This document shows positions 1 to 8,053 of a stretch of 17,932 bases of DNA, piece after piece (the stretch's first letter is position 1; each line of letters starts with the position of its first letter). Position numbers and translations under genes: made by a program. Source of the DNA: Planctomycetales bacterium. Lineage in GTDB: Bacteria > Planctomycetota > SBBH01. The stretch is from the NCBI GenBank assembly GCA_005239795.1, contig SBBH01000123.1, forward strand, positions 1 through 17,932, read 5' to 3'. The notes under the pieces are model-generated. The model did not search any database, was not told the DNA's origin, and worked only from the letters and a program-made list of their open reading frames with translations.

Positions 1-504
1 AGGCGAAAATCCTGGAACGATGTCCTCCGGGCCGGGGTGGCAGGTGCTCTCGGGGATCTGGCCGAGGAGCGGGGGATCGCGCTGTGTCAGCGGTTTTCTG
101 CCTACGGGAACGCTCTGTCCACGCGATCGAACGCTGTCGATTCTCTGGTGAAGTTGTGGAAGCGGTTCCCCGACAGGCGCGAAGAGATTGCGGAGCATCT
201 TGTGGATTTCGTGAAGGACCGAGAATACCTATTGCGCCGCCGCGCGGTCGAAAGTTGCGCCGGCGTCGATATCCCCCCGGTGCGCGAGGCGCTCCAGGGT
301 GCTCTTGAGAAAGACATCATGCTCCTCGTGCGGCGCACGGCGCGGCTGGCGCTCGCTAAAATGGACCGCGCGCGGGGAGGGGCCGAAAGAATCGAAAGCC
401 TCTCTGCCGACATGGAGTCTCTCAAGGAAACACTGAAGGAGTGCTGCGCCAAAATCAGCGCGCTTGAGGCGCGCGTCCGGCCGTCTGGGCCGCGCCGTAA
501 GTAG
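1..504 (+). CDS. M1-family aminopeptidase, C-terminal fragment (5' end outside the window)
   Basis: The frame is open from the first base, so this is the last 167 residues of a longer protein. An internal GTG at 37 is not taken as the start, because the in-frame residues before it (SWNDVLRAG) look like the 'NDVIRAGAL' stretch found in the C-terminal HEAT-like region of bacterial and archaeal M1 zinc aminopeptidases. The fragment is alpha-helical with HEAT-like pairs (for example NALSTRSNAVDSLVKLW, then a basic LLRRRAVE helix). It ends in a short coiled coil of Glu, Leu and Lys heptads and a basic tail. The HExxH catalytic domain would lie upstream, out of view. The stop is followed after 1 nt by the ATG of the next gene, so the two are probably co-transcribed. 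A generic HEAT-repeat protein is the alternative; the M1 assignment is by resemblance only. Confidence 0.6.
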   Translation, partial: RRKSWNDVLRAGVAGALGDLAEERGIALCQRFSAYGNALSTRSNAVDSLVKLWKRFPDRREEIAEHLVDFVKDREYLLRRRAVESCAGVDIPPVREALQGALEKDIMLLVRRTARLALAKMDRARGGAERIESLSADMESLKETLKECCAKISALEARVRPSGPRRK

Positions 505-505
505 C

Positions 506-1432
506 ATGGCCTCGCGCCCGACGCCGGCGGCGGTTGCGACCTGGCGGTTTGGCCAGGCGGCCGTTCGCGCCGCCTGGCCGGTCCTGCGATCCGGCGGGCG
601 GGCCTTGGATGCCGTCGAGGCCGGCGCGCGCGCCGTCGAGGACGACCCGGAGGTGGATTCCGTCGGTTATGGGGGGCTCCCCAATGCCGAAGGGGTCGTG
701 GAACTTGACGCCTGCATCATGGACGGGAGCACGCTCGCCTTTGGGGCGGTCGCCGCCCTCTCAGGGGTCCGCAATCCCGTTTCGGTCGCCCGGCACGTCA
801 TGGAGCACACGCCTCATCTGATGCTTGTAGGGGAAGGGGCCGCCCGCTTCGCGCTTTCTCAAGGATTCCGCCGACAAAACCTGCTCACGGCTAAGTCGCG
901 CCATGCCTATCGGAACCGTCCCTTGCGGCGTCCTTCTTTCGACGGCCTTGCAGTACGGGAGGATTGGCATGACACTGTGGGGGTGCTGGCGATCGATGCC
1001 GAGGGGCATCTCGCGGGGGCCTGCACCACGAGCGGGATGCCCTGGAAATTGCCGGGGCGTGTCGGTGACAGCCCCCTGATTGGGTGTGGCCTCTACGTGG
1101 ACGACACCGTCGGGGGGGTTGTCTGCACGGGGTTCGGGGAGGAGATCATGCGGCAAACATCAGCGGCCGTCATGATCGAAGCGATGCGCCGCGGGCGTTC
1201 GCCCCAGCAGGCCTGTCGCGAGGCGGCGGGCCGAATGGCCGAGCGGTGCCGCCGAGAGGGGTTAAGCGCCGGAGCGGGATTCCTGGCGCTCTCGCGCGAC
1301 GGCCGCGTGGGGGCATACGGCGTCCACCGGGCTTATTTTCCATATGCGGTAATTCAGCGGGGGCGGGAGCGGGTGATCCAAGCTTCGGGAATCCTCCCGC
1401 CGCGGGCCAAGCACGTGAAAGGCGGCCACTGA
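506..1432 (+). CDS. N4-(beta-N-acetylglucosaminyl)-L-asparaginase / isoaspartyl peptidase-type Ntn-hydrolase
   Basis: 308 aa from the ATG at 506; the frame extends to 464, but that part overlaps the upstream gene. The family is made as a precursor that self-cleaves to expose an N-terminal threonine nucleophile, then hydrolyses the beta-amide of glycosylated asparagine or of beta-aspartyl peptides. Visible family marks are VDSVGYGG and LDACIMDG (residues 50-74), HVMEHTPHLMLVGEGA (about 97-112), the autocleavage site H155-D156/T157, GRVGDSP (184-190) contacting substrate, and TGFGE (208-212). All expected catalytic landmarks are present and the length is typical. No signal peptide is visible, unlike human lysosomal AGA, so it is probably cytoplasmic. 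Its stop overlaps the next start by one base (TGATG), which suggests translational coupling. Glycosylasparaginase and isoaspartyl peptidase activity cannot be told apart from sequence; with an aminopeptidase upstream, a role in peptide turnover is plausible. Confidence 0.88.
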   Translation: MASRPTPAAVATWRFGQAAVRAAWPVLRSGGRALDAVEAGARAVEDDPEVDSVGYGGLPNAEGVVELDACIMDGSTLAFGAVAALSGVRNPVSVARHVMEHTPHLMLVGEGAARFALSQGFRRQNLLTAKSRHAYRNRPLRRPSFDGLAVREDWHDTVGVLAIDAEGHLAGACTTSGMPWKLPGRVGDSPLIGCGLYVDDTVGGVVCTGFGEEIMRQTSAAVMIEAMRRGRSPQQACREAAGRMAERCRREGLSAGAGFLALSRDGRVGAYGVHRAYFPYAVIQRGRERVIQASGILPPRAKHVKGGH

Positions 1433-2136
1433 TGGCGAAGATTGCCGTGGTCGGTTGGGAGGGGAACGGGAGTTTCCGGTTGGTCCCTTCCCTGCCGCCG
1501 GTCGGAAAGATCGTCTGCTTGGGGCTTTCCTACCGGGACCATTGTGCCGAACAGGGGGCGAGTCCGCCGGAGAAACCGCTCCTGTTCGCGAAGTTCCCAT
1601 CGGCCCTTCAGGTGAGCAAGCGCCCCATCATCAAGCCTCGGGAAACCGTCAAGCTCGATTACGAAGCCGAACTGGCGGTTGTGATTGGCAAGGAGGCGCG
1701 CAAGGTCAGCCTTGCCGCCGCGCCTGGCTGCATCTTCGGCTACATGAACTTCAACGACGTGTCGGCGCGCGACATCCAATTCGCCGAGCGGCAGTGGACC
1801 CGGGGAAAATCGTTCGACACGTTCGCGCCGTGCGGCCCTTTCGTGGCCACGCGCGACGAGATCGCCGAGCCGAACCATCTGGCAATCCGTTGCTGGGTCA
1901 ACGGCGAAATCCGCCAGAGCTCGAACACCGCCAACTTGTTGTTCACGCTCCCTCAGATCGTCTCCTATGTCTCTCAGACCATGACCCTGCATCCCGGAGA
2001 TCTGATCGCGACCGGCACGCCGGCCGGCGTCGGCGTCTTCCACCACCCCCCCCATTTCCTGGAAGCCGGGGACACCGTCGAGATCGAGATCGAGGGGTTG
2101 GGGCGGCTTGTCAACACCGTGGAAGATGAGAAATGA
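1432..2136 (+). CDS. Fumarylacetoacetate hydrolase (FAH) family protein, acylpyruvase-like
   Basis: 234 aa from the ATG that overlaps the preceding TGA. The FAH superfamily hydrolyses or decarboxylates beta-diketo and 2-oxo acids using one Mg2+ or Mn2+. The fold signature is complete: GLSYRDHCAEQG (31-42) with the catalytic His, a KFPSAL-type loop (54-59), metal ligands in DYEAELAVVIG (E78, E80), D109 in FNDVSARD, the lid sequence WTRGKSFDTFAPCGP (122-136), GDLIATGTPAGVG (189-201) and GDTVEIEIEGLG (213-224). The single-domain length fits short bacterial members (acylpyruvate hydrolase, oxaloacetate decarboxylase, HpcE-like) rather than the about 420-aa fumarylacetoacetases. Nothing nearby fixes the substrate; there are no other aromatic-degradation genes. 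An older annotation would be '2-keto-4-pentenoate hydratase'. Translation is probably coupled to the upstream hydrolase gene. Confidence 0.9.
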   Translation: MAKIAVVGWEGNGSFRLVPSLPPVGKIVCLGLSYRDHCAEQGASPPEKPLLFAKFPSALQVSKRPIIKPRETVKLDYEAELAVVIGKEARKVSLAAAPGCIFGYMNFNDVSARDIQFAERQWTRGKSFDTFAPCGPFVATRDEIAEPNHLAIRCWVNGEIRQSSNTANLLFTLPQIVSYVSQTMTLHPGDLIATGTPAGVGVFHHPPHFLEAGDTVEIEIEGLGRLVNTVEDEK

Positions 2137-2199
2137 CCTGCTGGTATCGAATTTCCTCTCTTTTTCGGTTACGATCAGGCGTCCTCATCGGTTCATAGA

Positions 2200-3363
2200 A
2201 TGACGCCTGGGACCGCGAATTGGCTTCAGAATCTTCCCTCGAGCGCCGACCGGGTGAACGCGCGCGAGCTGGCCGCCTCCCTGTCGCAGGCTGTGGAGGC
2301 CGGGGACTGGAAGCAGGCGCACGTTCTGGCCTTCAAACTGACGGGGATCGCGCCTGCCTGGGAGGCGATCGGTTCCTATGCCCTGGCCGCTTTTGCCGAG
2401 CGCAAGCTTCGTGAGGGCCTGCGCGTTCTGAGGGAGTGCACGCGGCTCCAGCCGGACCAGCCCCCGGAGTTTTGGGACCTGATGGGATGCTGTCTCCTGG
2501 ACATGGGCGAGAACGAGAACGCCTTGACGTGCTTCAAGAATTCCATAGCGGCTTGCGACCGACTGCCGCTGGCGGGAGTCAACGCGGCCCTGGCCAACTA
2601 CATGATTCGTAATACGGAGCAGGCGGTCGCGATCTTGCGCCAGACCGCGCGCATGCATAACAACACCTTGTTCGTGGCGCATCTGTTGACACTTCTCACC
2701 GAGGGGGAGGAGATAATTGAGAGCCAGATGCGCCCGCTGAAGCACGCCACCCCGATTACGATCTTCGCGTGTCCTCTCCCGGCGATCTACTCAGGAGACC
2801 CCGCGATCCGGGGGAAAATCCATGTAATGGACTCCCCCCTCATTATGGAGTTCCAGCTGGACGAAGTGCCTCCTCCTCCCAACATGGCCGTGGAATGGCG
2901 TAAGCTCCTGATCGCGGCTTGGTCGGACGACGGCCTCCATCTCCAGTTCGGCACGGTCGTGAAGGCCATCAGCTCAACCCTTCTGACGCTTTCCCTGCGC
3001 AAGCCTTTCAAGCGGTTCCAGCGGCGCAAGTTCAAGCGGATCGCCGTCAAGGGGGGCGTGAAAGGATTGGTGATCTGCAAGGAGATCCGCACGGCCTCGG
3101 CCCTTGACCTCATCGACCTCTCGGCGGGAGGGTGCCAGATCCACTTTCCGATTGCGGTTCCCAAGGGGACGTTGCTCAATTTTGACCTCATCTTCGAGGT
3201 CCCGGGGCTACGTTCCGAATTCAACTTGCATGGCCTCGTGCGCACCGTCCGTTCCGCCGGGAAGCAGAGCGTCCTGACGATCGAGTTCCAGAACGATCCT
3301 GCGATTCAGAGCCGCCTCGATGGGATCCTCATGCAGCACGAATTCGCCCTGCGGCGATTTTAA
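2200..3363 (+). CDS. Helical-repeat (TPR-like) protein with a C-terminal YcgR-like PilZ domain
   Basis: 387 aa. Residues about 20-180 are helical with TPR-like spacing (VEAGDWKQAHVLAFKL; FAERKLREGLRVLREC; DMGENENALTCFKNSI; NTEQAVAILRQTARM). A central beta-rich part (about 205-265) resembles a YcgR-N/PilZN domain, and a PilZ domain follows (about 272-387). The PilZ cyclic-di-GMP signature is intact: RxxxR as R276-KFK-R280, then DxSxxG as D306-LSAG-G311, so ligand binding is expected. No signal peptide or membrane segment is visible, so it is probably a cytoplasmic effector. Cyclic-di-GMP effectors of this type act on motility, pili or exopolysaccharide, and a pilus ATPase is encoded about 3 kb downstream. 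The start ATG at 2200 has no Shine-Dalgarno; the next in-frame ATG is far inside the helical region. It lies 63 nt after the FAH gene and may belong to the same transcript. Confidence 0.75.
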   Translation: MTPGTANWLQNLPSSADRVNARELAASLSQAVEAGDWKQAHVLAFKLTGIAPAWEAIGSYALAAFAERKLREGLRVLRECTRLQPDQPPEFWDLMGCCLLDMGENENALTCFKNSIAACDRLPLAGVNAALANYMIRNTEQAVAILRQTARMHNNTLFVAHLLTLLTEGEEIIESQMRPLKHATPITIFACPLPAIYSGDPAIRGKIHVMDSPLIMEFQLDEVPPPPNMAVEWRKLLIAAWSDDGLHLQFGTVVKAISSTLLTLSLRKPFKRFQRRKFKRIAVKGGVKGLVICKEIRTASALDLIDLSAGGCQIHFPIAVPKGTLLNFDLIFEVPGLRSEFNLHGLVRTVRSAGKQSVLTIEFQNDPAIQSRLDGILMQHEFALRRF

Positions 3364-3416
3364 GCGACCCCGCAAGTTCTTTCCCAGAGACCTGCTCCTT
3401 CTCCTGCACCGTAGTG

Positions 3417-4109
3417 TCATCTTTGTTGCAATCGCCACACGTGCAGGCGGGCCATCTGCGCAAGGAACGAGAACCCCACGCCGAGCCCCATCTTGCTGAG
3501 GCCAGCGCGGCGGTTCTGGAAGGAATAGGGAATCTCGCAGCAGGTCCGGTGGCGTCCCTTGACGAGAATCTCGAGAGCGATCTTGAACCCCTGTATGTTG
3601 AGGGGGACACCCGCGATCACGGATCGCTTCAGAAAGAAGCAGCCGCTCGTGGCGTCGTGCACCGGCGTCAAGCTCCTGGCGAAAAAGTTGGCCGTTCGCG
3701 AGAGAAACCGCCGCGCGCACGTCCAGTCGACAGTGTCGCCGCCCAGGACGTAGCGGCTGGCGATGACGAGATCGGCGTTCCCCACGAGGAGAGGGTTTAA
3801 GAAATCCGGGATCTTCTCGGGTGGATGGCTCCCGTCGGCATCCAGCGTCCCCAGGATCTCTCCCGCGGCGTTCTCGAATCCCTCGAGGATGGCCGAGGCG
3901 AGGCCCCGGCGTTCGCGGCGCACGAGAACTCGGCCTGAACCCCATAGCGCCTCGCGCGCCGCCTCGGCCGTCCCATCGGGGGAGTCGTCATCGACCACGA
4001 GGATCTCATAGGGAAATTTCAGGGGGTCGAGGGCCGTGCGGATCCTCGCCACGATCGGTTGGATCGAATCCCGTTCGTTGTAGGTCGGGATGACGAGAGA
4101 CAGCTTCAT
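3417..4109 (-). CDS. Family 2 glycosyltransferase, dolichol/polyprenol-phosphate mannosyltransferase-like
   Basis: 230 aa, a single GT-A catalytic domain. It most resembles DPM1/Ppm1-type enzymes, which move a hexose from a nucleotide sugar to polyprenyl phosphate at the cytoplasmic membrane face. Motifs: IPTYNE (7-12), VVDDDSPDGT (38-47) for the nucleotide, LDADGSHPPE (89-98) with the metal-binding DAD, ASRY (117-120), RRFLSR (133-138), DATSGCFFLKR (152-162) and the basic RRAGLSKMG loop (200-208). It is complete for a short DPM1-like protein; the C-terminal GtrA-like or transmembrane segment of some bacterial relatives is absent. The start is the ATG complementary to 4107-4109. There is no Shine-Dalgarno but a TATGAT hexamer 9 nt upstream. 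It is divergent from recD2 and convergent with the PilZ gene. Donor and acceptor cannot be inferred; lipid-linked sugars for surface glycans or pilin glycosylation are possibilities. Confidence 0.88.
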   Translation of the reverse strand: MKLSLVIPTYNERDSIQPIVARIRTALDPLKFPYEILVVDDDSPDGTAEAAREALWGSGRVLVRRERRGLASAILEGFENAAGEILGTLDADGSHPPEKIPDFLNPLLVGNADLVIASRYVLGGDTVDWTCARRFLSRTANFFARSLTPVHDATSGCFFLKRSVIAGVPLNIQGFKIALEILVKGRHRTCCEIPYSFQNRRAGLSKMGLGVGFSFLAQMARLHVWRLQQR

Positions 4110-4118
4110 GGGGGGTGG

Positions 4119-4124
4119 ATCATA
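4119..4124 (-). promoter_or_regulatory. Candidate -10 element of the glycosyltransferase gene (near-leaderless)
   Basis: On the minus strand this reads TATGAT (5 of 6 matches to TATAAT). It ends 9 nt before the ATG at 4109, with CCACCCCCC between them. Transcription would start about 3 nt before the start codon, and there is no Shine-Dalgarno. No good -35 element is seen. Confidence 0.35.
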
Positions 4125-4146
4125 ACGGCGGGGACGATCTGGCCGC

Positions 4147-4152
4147 TATACT
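4147..4152 (+). promoter_or_regulatory. Candidate -10 element of recD2 (near-leaderless)
   Basis: TATACT (5 of 6 to TATAAT) ends 10 nt before the ATG at 4163. That ATG has no clear Shine-Dalgarno (GGCTGGATCC precedes it). The implied leader is only about 3 nt. No -35 match is evident. This element supports 4163 as the start over the in-frame GTG at 4115. Confidence 0.35.
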
Positions 4153-4162
4153 GGCTGGATCC

Positions 4163-6334
4163 ATGGAGTCTTCCCATAGGCCTGAGAGCGTCGAGGTTCG
4201 CGACAGCGTCGAAGGGACGATCGATCGGATCCTGTTTTCAAGTCCCGACGGCGGATTCGTCGCCGCGCGGGTGAAGACGTCAGGAGGGACGGTCGTGGTG
4301 CGGGGGGCCCTGGCCGGGGCGGCCAAAGGGATGCTTCTGCGCGCCGCGGGGGGCTGGAAAAAGCATCCGAAATATGGCGAGCAGTTCATTGCCGAGAGTT
4401 GGGAATGGGTCGCCCCGCGGACGGCCGAAGGCGTGGAGCGGTTCCTGGTCGAAAGCGGTATATCGGGTCTGGGTGAGAAAACCGCCCGCCGGATTGTCGC
4501 CGTCCTGGGAGTTGAGGTTTTAAGCCGCATCGATCGCGACCCAGGTTGTCTTAAAGAGGTCAAGGGGCTGAAGAAAACCGTGCGCGAGAGGATCGTCTCC
4601 GTCTGGCGGGAAAAGCAGGCGGGGCGCGAGGCGCTGACATTTCTCTATGGTTTGGGTCTTGGGCCTGGCGTCGCGGGGCGCATCTACAAGGCGTTCGGAT
4701 CCGCCGCGCCGGCTCTGGTTCGGGAAGATCCCTATCGGCTCTGCCGCGCGGTGACTGGTGTCGGTTTTGTAACCGCCGACCACATTGCGCGCAACCTGGG
4801 GGTATCGGCTGACGCGCCGGCGCGGATCCGGGAAGGGTGCCTCCATGTGCTGGAGGAGGCGGCCGCGCGGGGACATTGCTACCTGCCGGCGGGGCGGTTA
4901 AAGATGTCGGCAGGCAGACTTCTCGCGGCGGCCCCGGACACTCTGGAAGGAGCCGTCGCTTCTCTTCAGGCGGATCCTCGCGTCATGATCGAGAAGCCGT
5001 CCGGCCTGGGGAAAGACGCGGCCGTCTACCTGCGGGATCTGTGGAGAGCGGAATCGGAACTGGCCGAGGATTTGGCGGCCCGCGTCCAGGGGCCCTGCTC
5101 TGCGGCATTCTCTCCGATAGTGCGGGATCTCGAGGGGCTCGTCCTCACCGATGAACAGAGGGACGCAGTGAGGACGGCACTTTCTTGGCGTATCTCGGTG
5201 ATCACCGGCGGGCCCGGCGTCGGAAAGACGGCCGTCATCCGGGCTCTGGCCGGGATCGCGCGCCGCCGCGGTGTCCGGTGTCTTTTGGCGGCTCCCACGG
5301 GGCGCGCTGCCAAGCGTATCGAGGAGCTTACCGGGCGACGCGCGTCCACCATCCATCTGATGCTCCGCTACGATCCCTATGCCGGTGCGTTCCAGTACGA
5401 CCGCGTCCATAAACTTCAGACCGGGCTCGTGGTGGTGGATGAGGCATCGATGGTGGACTTGCCTTTGGCCTGGCGGCTGGTCCAGGCCGTTCCTGAGGAG
5501 GTACCTCTCGTTTTCGTGGGGGACGTCGATCAGCTCCCGAGCGTCGGTCCGGGGAGTGTCTTGGCGGATCTGGTGGCTTCCGGACGGGTGAAGGTGGCTC
5601 GGCTCACGCGGATCTTTCGGCAGGGAGCCGGAAGCGCCATCGTCGAGAACGCCCACCGCGTCAATTGCGGTGAGATGCCGGATCTGACGCCCCAGACGGG
5701 CGCCCAGTTCGTGTTTCTGGATCGTCCGGACGCGCTCGCGGCCTGCCTGACCGCCGTACAGCTGGCCGCCGAGGAGATCCCGAAGCGCCTCGGGCTCGAT
5801 CCCTGGAGCGAGATCCAGGTTCTGGCGCCCTTGCAGAAAGGGGAGGCGGGCGTTGTCGCCGCCAACCACGCGCTCCAGGCGCGCTTGAACCCCGGCGAAG
5901 GGGGGATCCCCTGTGGAGAGTACCGCCTGCGTCCCGGAGACAAGGTGATGCAGACGCAGAACGACTACGGGAAGGGGGTGTTCAACGGGGATGTGGGAAG
6001 GCTCGTGTCGCTCGACTCCGCCTCCGGGGAGGCGGTGGTGCGCTTCGGCGCGCGGCCGGTGGTCTACGCCCCCGACGAGACGCGCCAGTTGACGCTTGCC
6101 TACGCCAGTACCGTCCACAAGGCACAAGGGTCCGAGATTCCAGCCGTGGTGATCCTGATCGTGGATGCGCACCGGGTGATGTTGGCGCGCAATCTCCTCT
6201 ATACCGCGATCACACGCGGCAAACGGCTTGTGGTTTTGGTCGGGAGCCGATCGGCCGTCGCGGCGGCGGTCCGGAATGCCCGGGGGCAGGAACGGTTTTC
6301 AGCTTTAGCCCAGCGCCTCCGGAACGCCCCTTAA
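4163..6334 (+). CDS. recD2: RecD2-type 5'-3' DNA helicase (SF1B)
   Basis: 723 aa from the ATG at 4163; an in-frame GTG at 4115 would add 16 residues unlike the family. RecD2 enzymes are 5'-3' helicases in DNA repair and replication-stress tolerance, found in bacteria both with and without RecBC. Layout: N-terminal OB-like domain (about 12-100), helix-hairpin-helix units (GISGLGEKTARRI, KEVKGLKKTVRERI and ITGVGFVTAD-like stretches, about 105-220), then the motor. Helicase motifs: Walker A GGPGVGKT (349-356), DEAS (426-429), GDVDQLPSVGPG (453-464), LTRIFRQ (481-487), YASTVHKAQGSE (647-658) and YTAITRGK (680-687). All are intact and the length is normal. The stop lies inside a TTAA shared with the convergent pilB stop. 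No recB or recC is in the window. Confidence 0.95.
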   Translation: MESSHRPESVEVRDSVEGTIDRILFSSPDGGFVAARVKTSGGTVVVRGALAGAAKGMLLRAAGGWKKHPKYGEQFIAESWEWVAPRTAEGVERFLVESGISGLGEKTARRIVAVLGVEVLSRIDRDPGCLKEVKGLKKTVRERIVSVWREKQAGREALTFLYGLGLGPGVAGRIYKAFGSAAPALVREDPYRLCRAVTGVGFVTADHIARNLGVSADAPARIREGCLHVLEEAAARGHCYLPAGRLKMSAGRLLAAAPDTLEGAVASLQADPRVMIEKPSGLGKDAAVYLRDLWRAESELAEDLAARVQGPCSAAFSPIVRDLEGLVLTDEQRDAVRTALSWRISVITGGPGVGKTAVIRALAGIARRRGVRCLLAAPTGRAAKRIEELTGRRASTIHLMLRYDPYAGAFQYDRVHKLQTGLVVVDEASMVDLPLAWRLVQAVPEEVPLVFVGDVDQLPSVGPGSVLADLVASGRVKVARLTRIFRQGAGSAIVENAHRVNCGEMPDLTPQTGAQFVFLDRPDALAACLTAVQLAAEEIPKRLGLDPWSEIQVLAPLQKGEAGVVAANHALQARLNPGEGGIPCGEYRLRPGDKVMQTQNDYGKGVFNGDVGRLVSLDSASGEAVVRFGARPVVYAPDETRQLTLAYASTVHKAQGSEIPAVVILIVDAHRVMLARNLLYTAITRGKRLVVLVGSRSAVAAAVRNARGQERFSALAQRLRNAP

Positions 6335-8037
6335 TCTTCCCGGACGACACTGACGATTTCCTCAATCGAGGTGACGCCAGCGAGGATCTTCTGAACTGAA
6401 TCCTGGGCCAGGGTGCGCATCCCCTGGGAGACGGCGATCTGTTTGACGATGGTCGCCGGACGACGCTCGTTGATCGCCTGCTTTAGTTCATCGGTAATCA
6501 CCATCAGTTCATAGAGCCCGATCCGCCCCTTGTAGCCAGTTTTGCGGCAGGCAGGGCATCCCCGGGGCTTGTAGAGGAACGGGATCGGCGGCGGGATCGC
6601 AAGAAGCGCCAACTCCGCCGGCGTCGGCTCATACTTCTGTTTGCAGTGGCAGAGGCGCCGCGCAAGGCGCTGGGCGCAGACCCCGAGCAGCGTCGCCGAG
6701 GCCAGGAATGGCTCCACGCCCATCTCCGTCAGGCGCGTGACGCTTTGCGCGGCGTCGTTCGTGTGCAGGGTGCTGAAGAGAAGGTGTCCGGTGAGGGCCG
6801 CCTCGGTTGCGATCTTGGCAGTCTCAAGGTCCCGGATTTCGCCCACCAGGATCACGTCCGGATCCTGACGCAGGAAGCCGCGCAGGGCGCGCGCGAAGGT
6901 GAATCCGATGTCGGGATGCACCTGCGTCTGGTTGATCCCCGCCAAGGTGTATTCGATCGGGTCCTCAGCCGTCTGGACATTGACGTCGGGCTTGTTGATT
7001 TCAGCCAGGGCCGCGTAGAGGGCGGTGGATTTTCCGCTCCCGGTGGGACCCACATGGAGGATCATCCCCCAGGGTTTCCGGATGATTTTTCTGTAGATCT
7101 CCAGGGTGTCGGGGAGAAGCCCCAGCTCCTCCAGGGTGGGGGATTTGTGGTGCTTGGTGAGCAGCCGCATGACGACCTTTTCGCCCCAGGCCGTGGGCAT
7201 TGTCGAGACGCGCAGGTCCACGTCGACGTCGGTCTTGGTGAACTTCTTGTACAGGATGCGGCCGTCCTGGGGGAGGCGCTTCTCGGCGATGTCGAGGTTC
7301 GACATGATCTTGAAGCGAGCGACGAGGGCATTTTTGATCTTGGGGGGGAGCACGAGCGCCTCGCGCAAGTTTCCGTCCACGCGGTAGCGGACGGTGGTCC
7401 TGGCCTCCTGGTGTTCGATGTGAATGTCGCTGGCGTTCTGGTGGTAGGCCTCCTCGATGATCTTGTTGGTGAGCATCACTACGAGGGGGCTCTTCTCGTC
7501 CTCGTCCCCTTGGGCTTTTTCGAGGTCGACGACCATGGTCGGAGTTTCTGCGCTGTCATCGAATGTCTCCAATTTCTCTACGACATCCGATATCGTCATC
7601 CGGTCGTGGGGGTGGTACTTGTCAATGGCCTGCTTGATCTCAGGCTCGGAGGCGTAGACCGGCAGGATCTCTTTGCCGAGGATCCGGTGCAGGTCGTCGA
7701 GACTCACGACATTGAAGGGGTCCGCCATTGCAACCGTCAGGAGGTCCCGTGAGAGCGCGATGGGGATCGTCTTGTAGAAAAAGCATTTCTCGCGCGTCAA
7801 GAGCGTGGCGACCTCGGGACGGATCGGATAATTCTTGAGACGGATGTGGCCGATGTTCTCGTGCGAAAGGACCGATGAGAGGATCGCCTCCTCATTGGCG
7901 TACTCCAGGGTGATGATTTTCTGCTTGAGGGAACCCCCTTCTTTTTTTTGGAGATCGCGGGCGCTTTGGATCTGTTCGGGGGTCAGAAGCCCCTGGGAGG
8001 TGAGGATCTCTTCCATCTTCTTGTCGGAGATGTCCAT
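6331..8037 (-). CDS. pilB: Type IV pilus assembly / type II secretion ATPase (PilB/GspE family) with N-terminal MshEN domain
   Basis: 568 aa, the usual PilB length. It is a hexameric cytoplasmic ATPase that drives pilus extension (or pseudopilus growth in type II secretion). N-terminal MshEN domain about 8-140; catalytic core about 180-560. Core motifs: Walker A GPTGSGKST (330-338), Asp box TAEDPIEY (356-363), Walker B DVILVGEIRD (394-403), His box GHLLFSTLHTND (417-428). The zinc knuckle is odd: the first pair reads LCHCK (C-x-C, 463-465) where relatives have C-x2-C; the second pair CPAC (494-497) is normal. It lies 16 nt downstream of a stand-alone MshEN gene, so the two form an operon, and it has no Shine-Dalgarno, which suggests coupling. 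No pilT, pilC or pilin gene adjoins; recD2 is convergent. PilB and GspE cannot be separated without the other components. Confidence 0.93.
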   Translation of the reverse strand: MDISDKKMEEILTSQGLLTPEQIQSARDLQKKEGGSLKQKIITLEYANEEAILSSVLSHENIGHIRLKNYPIRPEVATLLTREKCFFYKTIPIALSRDLLTVAMADPFNVVSLDDLHRILGKEILPVYASEPEIKQAIDKYHPHDRMTISDVVEKLETFDDSAETPTMVVDLEKAQGDEDEKSPLVVMLTNKIIEEAYHQNASDIHIEHQEARTTVRYRVDGNLREALVLPPKIKNALVARFKIMSNLDIAEKRLPQDGRILYKKFTKTDVDVDLRVSTMPTAWGEKVVMRLLTKHHKSPTLEELGLLPDTLEIYRKIIRKPWGMILHVGPTGSGKSTALYAALAEINKPDVNVQTAEDPIEYTLAGINQTQVHPDIGFTFARALRGFLRQDPDVILVGEIRDLETAKIATEAALTGHLLFSTLHTNDAAQSVTRLTEMGVEPFLASATLLGVCAQRLARRLCHCKQKYEPTPAELALLAIPPPIPFLYKPRGCPACRKTGYKGRIGLYELMVITDELKQAINERRPATIVKQIAVSQGMRTLAQDSVQKILAGVTSIEEIVSVVRED

Positions 8038-8053
8038 GAGGATTCGTGCGCAG

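Noticed and set aside
1354..2055. Long minus-strand open frame opposite the FAH gene (also 4898-6172 opposite recD2, 11989-13575 opposite glnN)
   Set aside because: These are antisense shadows in G+C-rich DNA, rich in Arg/Gly/His with no domain landmarks; the opposite strands carry clear enzyme families.
6646..7752. 368-codon plus-strand frame opposite pilB
   Set aside because: Repetitive Val/Gly/Asp composition typical of the antisense of a conserved gene; pilB motifs are unambiguous on the other strand.
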